Positions 61,780 to 64,000 of a DNA stretch of 64,000 nucleotides are shown here, piece by piece (position 1 is the stretch's first letter; the number at the start of each line of letters is the position of its first letter). Below the pieces are notes generated by a model. It made no database searches, was not told the DNA's origin, and saw only the letters and a program-made list of their open reading frames with translations. The stretch comes from Paraburkholderia nodosa (lineage in GTDB: Bacteria > Pseudomonadota > Gammaproteobacteria > Burkholderiales > Burkholderiaceae). Both the position numbers and the translations under genes were made by a program. The DNA lies in contig NZ_MCNV01000004.1 of assembly GCF_001718195.1 (NCBI RefSeq), positions 124,001 to 188,000 on the forward strand, written 5' to 3'.

Positions 61780-62403
61780 TCACGGCGTCCCGTTCGCGCA
61801 ATGCACTGCAAACCCGGGCCGTTCGGCAAGCCGTTCGAAATATGCAGCAACAGCCGGCAAATGCGGATGCTCGAACGGTGTGCCGAACCAGCGGTTCACC
61901 GACAACCCAATGGGAATATCGGCAAGCGAGAATTGCGCGCCGGCGACGAACGCGCCGGTCGCCTGCAGCCGCGCGTCGAGAATGCGCATATGCCGGGTCC
62001 AGTTCTCGATGGAAAGGGCAATTTCGCCGGGCGCCTGGTGAGCCGGCGACGCTCTGACCAAGGCGAGAAATGCATAGCTCCACGAACGGTTCAGGTCGGT
62101 CGCCTGCCAGTCCATCCATTGATCGACGCGAGCCCGCTCGCACGCATCGGCAGGATAGAGATGCGCGCCGCCATAGCGGGACGCCAGATAGCGGATGATG
62201 GTGTTCGACTCCCACAGCACGAAATCGCCGTCCCTGATGACCGGCACGAGCGCGTTGGGATTCAATGCGAGGAACTCCGGCGTATGCTTCGAGCGAAAGC
62301 CCGAGCCCCAATCCTCGCGCTCGAAGGGCAGGTTTAATTCGACACAGGTCCAGAGCACCTTGCGAACGTTGATGGACGATGCTTTGCCGAGGATGTTGAG
62401 CAT
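61780..62403 (-). CDS. Glutathione S-transferase
   Basis: 207 residues from 62403. Thioredoxin domain start [20 protein letters not shown] with the catalytic Ser in SSINVRK; cis-Pro strand [20 protein letters not shown], then the helical C-terminal domain ([16 protein letters not shown]). No ribosome site; an upstream start would add a Phe/Pro-rich stretch. Divergent from a second GST by 174 bp. Confidence 0.85.
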   Translation of the reverse strand: MLNILGKASSINVRKVLWTCVELNLPFEREDWGSGFRSKHTPEFLALNPNALVPVIRDGDFVLWESNTIIRYLASRYGGAHLYPADACERARVDQWMDWQATDLNRSWSYAFLALVRASPAHQAPGEIALSIENWTRHMRILDARLQATGAFVAGAQFSLADIPIGLSVNRWFGTPFEHPHLPAVAAYFERLAERPGFAVHCANGTP

Positions 62404-62577
62404 ATCGAAAGGAAAGAAGAGGGAGCCGCGCCCGTGCACGATACGTCATGCATGTGGCCGCGGCCATGTACAGTTCCCCGAACATGCGCCGCTGCAGTTC
62501 CCGGCAACGCTTGCAATCCGCACGCAACCGGTGCATGGTTCAACGACTTTCCCCGGCTCGAACCAGGAGACTCGACG
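62404..62577. promoter_or_regulatory. Divergent GST control region
   Basis: 174 bp between two divergent GST genes, holding the 12-bp palindrome TGGCCGCGGCCA (62455-62466) and nearby GCATG/CATGC elements. Confidence 0.35.
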
Positions 62578-63237
62578 ATGCCGCTCGCGCTATATGGACA
62601 TCCGTTTTCCTCGTACACGCAGAAAGTGTTCATCGCGCTGTATGAGAACGACACACCCTTCGAGTTCCGCGGCGTCGGTCCGGATTCTCCCGAGCATACG
62701 GCGCAGTGGCTGCAACGCTGGCCGCTGCGCAAGTTTCCGGTGCTCGTGGACGGCGAGCGCAACGTTGCGGAAACCAGCATCATCATCGAATACCTGCAGC
62801 TCGCGCATCCCGGGCCGGTGCGCCTGCTGCCCGCCGATCCCGTGGCCGCGCTCGACGTGCGCTTTCTGGACCGCTTCTTCGACCTGCATGTCATGACGCC
62901 CGTGCAGCGCGCCGTGGATGGCGCGTTGACCGGCGATCCGGCGCGGCGCGACGAAGGGCGCGCCTTTGCCGAGGAAAAACTCGAGCTCGCTTATGCATGG
63001 CTCGAAGGCCGCCTCGCGGGCAAGACGTGGGCAGCGGGCGAGGACTATACGATGGCGGACTGCGCCGGGTCTTCATCGCTTTTCTATGCTGACTGGACGC
63101 ATCGCATCGCCCCGACCTATCCCGTCCTGCGCGCCTATCGCGAGCGCCTGCTCGCGCGGCCTTCGTTCGCGCGGGCCGTGAACGAGGCGCGGCCATATCG
63201 TCCGCTCTTTCCGCTCGGCGCACCGGATCGCGATTGA
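62578..63237 (+). CDS. Glutathione S-transferase
   Basis: 219 residues. Thioredoxin domain MPLALYGHPFSSYTQKVFIA with active-site Ser in FSSYTQK; cis-Pro strand KFPVLVDGERNVAETSIIIE; C-terminal AAGEDYTMADCAGSSSLFYA. AGGAG lies nine bases before the ATG. Conjugates glutathione to electrophiles, or may have lost that role; divergent from the GST at 61780. Confidence 0.88.
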   Translation: MPLALYGHPFSSYTQKVFIALYENDTPFEFRGVGPDSPEHTAQWLQRWPLRKFPVLVDGERNVAETSIIIEYLQLAHPGPVRLLPADPVAALDVRFLDRFFDLHVMTPVQRAVDGALTGDPARRDEGRAFAEEKLELAYAWLEGRLAGKTWAAGEDYTMADCAGSSSLFYADWTHRIAPTYPVLRAYRERLLARPSFARAVNEARPYRPLFPLGAPDRD

Positions 63238-63279
63238 AGCGATTCGTTCAGGGATGCGAAGTAAATGCGGCGCCATTGT

Positions 63280-63315
63280 GAAAGAGGCTTGCACGATGCC
63301 ATGCAAGCCTCTTTC
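63280..63315. terminator. Strong bidirectional hairpin terminator
   Basis: GAAAGAGGCTTGCA pairs fully with TGCAAGCCTCTTTC (14-bp arms, 8-base loop). A-rich on one side and T-rich on the other, it can serve the GST gene from the left and the small gene from the right. Confidence 0.85.
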
Positions 63316-63332
63316 GTGTTACAGACACTAGA

Positions 63333-63521
63333 TCAACCCACCGAAGGCTCCCCTTCGCCGGACTGCTTGCCCGGGCGGTCGGCGGGCGACTGCTTGCGCG
63401 ACTTGTCATCGCGCTCGGGCATGGCGCTGCGCTGGTCGTCGCTGTGCTCGGTGGGTTTCTGCTGGTTTTCGTTCGCTTTGCTGGCGCCCTGTTCATGGCG
63501 CTTCGGGTTGCTGGCGGTCAT
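63333..63521 (-). CDS. Small charged, probably disordered protein
   Basis: 62 residues, polar and charged with no hydrophobic run (MTASNPKRHEQGASKANENQ, then Lys/Asp/Ser/Gly-rich). GAGAGGA precedes the ATG at 63521. Similar in style to the 64-residue product at 23194. No family recognised. Confidence 0.65.
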   Translation of the reverse strand: MTASNPKRHEQGASKANENQQKPTEHSDDQRSAMPERDDKSRKQSPADRPGKQSGEGEPSVG

Positions 63522-63588
63522 CGTTCCTCTCCCATTCCGGTAGGTCCGCCAGATCCCGCAAGGCTCGCGCCCGGCGCGCGAATACGTT

Positions 63589-64000
63589 CTACGCGCTTTC
63601 ACGCTCCTTGAGCCGTTTGCGGTGCGCGGCCACTTTGGCGCGATTCCCGCAGATCGCCATGCTGCACCAGCGGCGCGCGTGCCCGCGCGTGTGGTCGGCG
63701 AACAGGAGGGTGCATTTCGGGCCTTCGCAGGCTTTCACGTGCGTGAAGTCCTGCTCGCCGACGAGTTTCGCCAGCGCCTCGGCAATGGGCATCAAGAGCG
63801 ATTCCGGCGTTTTCCAGCGGCGACTCACGCGGTATTCGAACGTCGCCGCGCCGTCACTGCCGACCGCAACGACTTCGCCATAGCGGTCGTCACGCGCGAG
63901 CAGATCGTTGAGCGGCGCGAGTTCGCCCAGATCGGCGGCGGCGAGCGGCCGGCCTTTTCTGTCTCGCACGAAGGACCTGAACCATTCACGTAGCGCGCGC
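63589..64000 (-). CDS. CGNR zinc-finger (ABATE) regulator, partial
   Basis: Frame is open to the window edge (LREWFRSFVRDRKGRPLAAA continues from outside). The C-terminal CGNR zinc finger is clear: CEGPKCTLLFADHTRGHARR followed by WCSMAICGNRAKVAAHRKR. The part before it belongs to the ABATE domain, which is thought to sense a ligand. Putative transcription regulator. An internal GTG at 63969 is not the true start. Confidence 0.85.
   Translation of the reverse strand, partial: RALREWFRSFVRDRKGRPLAAADLGELAPLNDLLARDDRYGEVVAVGSDGAATFEYRVSRRWKTPESLLMPIAEALAKLVGEQDFTHVKACEGPKCTLLFADHTRGHARRWCSMAICGNRAKVAAHRKRLKERESA

Overview
The window looks like chromosomal DNA of a high-GC betaproteobacterium of the Burkholderia/Paraburkholderia/Caballeronia group. 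The grounds are DUF4148 and DUF6723-type small proteins, phasins, an ACC deaminase next to an Lrp-type regulator, a dodecin, and high GC with strong third-position GC. No integrase, transposase, rRNA or CRISPR array was seen, and the two tRNA genes are not flanked by integration signs. Genus-level placement is inference from gene content.

Left part (1-4.1 kb): the end of a receiver-domain protein, a degenerate response-regulator-like protein, a PRC-barrel protein, a DUF1328 membrane peptide and a Rieske/FAD reductase. 4.1-20.8 kb is a glycoconjugate region. Four genes (GT2, NodS-like methyltransferase, Cys-rich flavodoxin-like protein, PIG-L deacetylase) lie beside a leftward nine-gene run (GT4, GmhB-like phosphatase, GT9, NodU-type carbamoyltransferase, GT2, GT9, GT4, UDP-glucuronate-decarboxylase-like epimerase, GT2) with many stop/start overlaps. 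Divergent from that run is an unusual ABC exporter whose C-terminus carries a degenerate kinase-type ATPase region and a complete receiver domain. Together these could make and export a decorated heptose-containing glycoconjugate under phosphorelay control; the product is unknown.

20.8-30.6 kb: SDR and formaldehyde dehydrogenase genes, small secreted or disordered proteins, three hydrolase-like genes, small orphan genes, a second degenerate receiver protein, an HpnL-like membrane protein and dodecin. 30.9-34.5 kb: a double-domain KaiC-like ATPase overlapping a hybrid histidine kinase. 34.7-40.2 kb: an inositol-phosphatase family protein, then a gene-poor stretch of small genes with a phasin remnant, then GNAT, hemerythrin, DUF4142 and phasin genes.

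40.4-47.0 kb is a DNA-processing island: topoisomerase IB, UdgX-type uracil-DNA glycosylase, CinA-type amidohydrolase, DUF72 protein, ATP-dependent DNA ligase and its associated MBL-fold exonuclease. tRNA-Leu(GAG) and tRNA-Ala(GGC) follow. 48-52.4 kb has the Lrp regulator/ACC deaminase pair and a MASE1 histidine kinase with its LuxR-type response regulator. 52.7-64 kb is mixed: a DUF4148 protein, an isochorismatase-fold protein lacking its catalytic triad, a broken GST, a secreted hydrolase, DMT and MFS transporters, HxlR and LysR regulators, a second-copy-like adenylosuccinate synthetase, a VOC protein, two divergent GSTs, and a CGNR zinc-finger regulator cut by the window edge.
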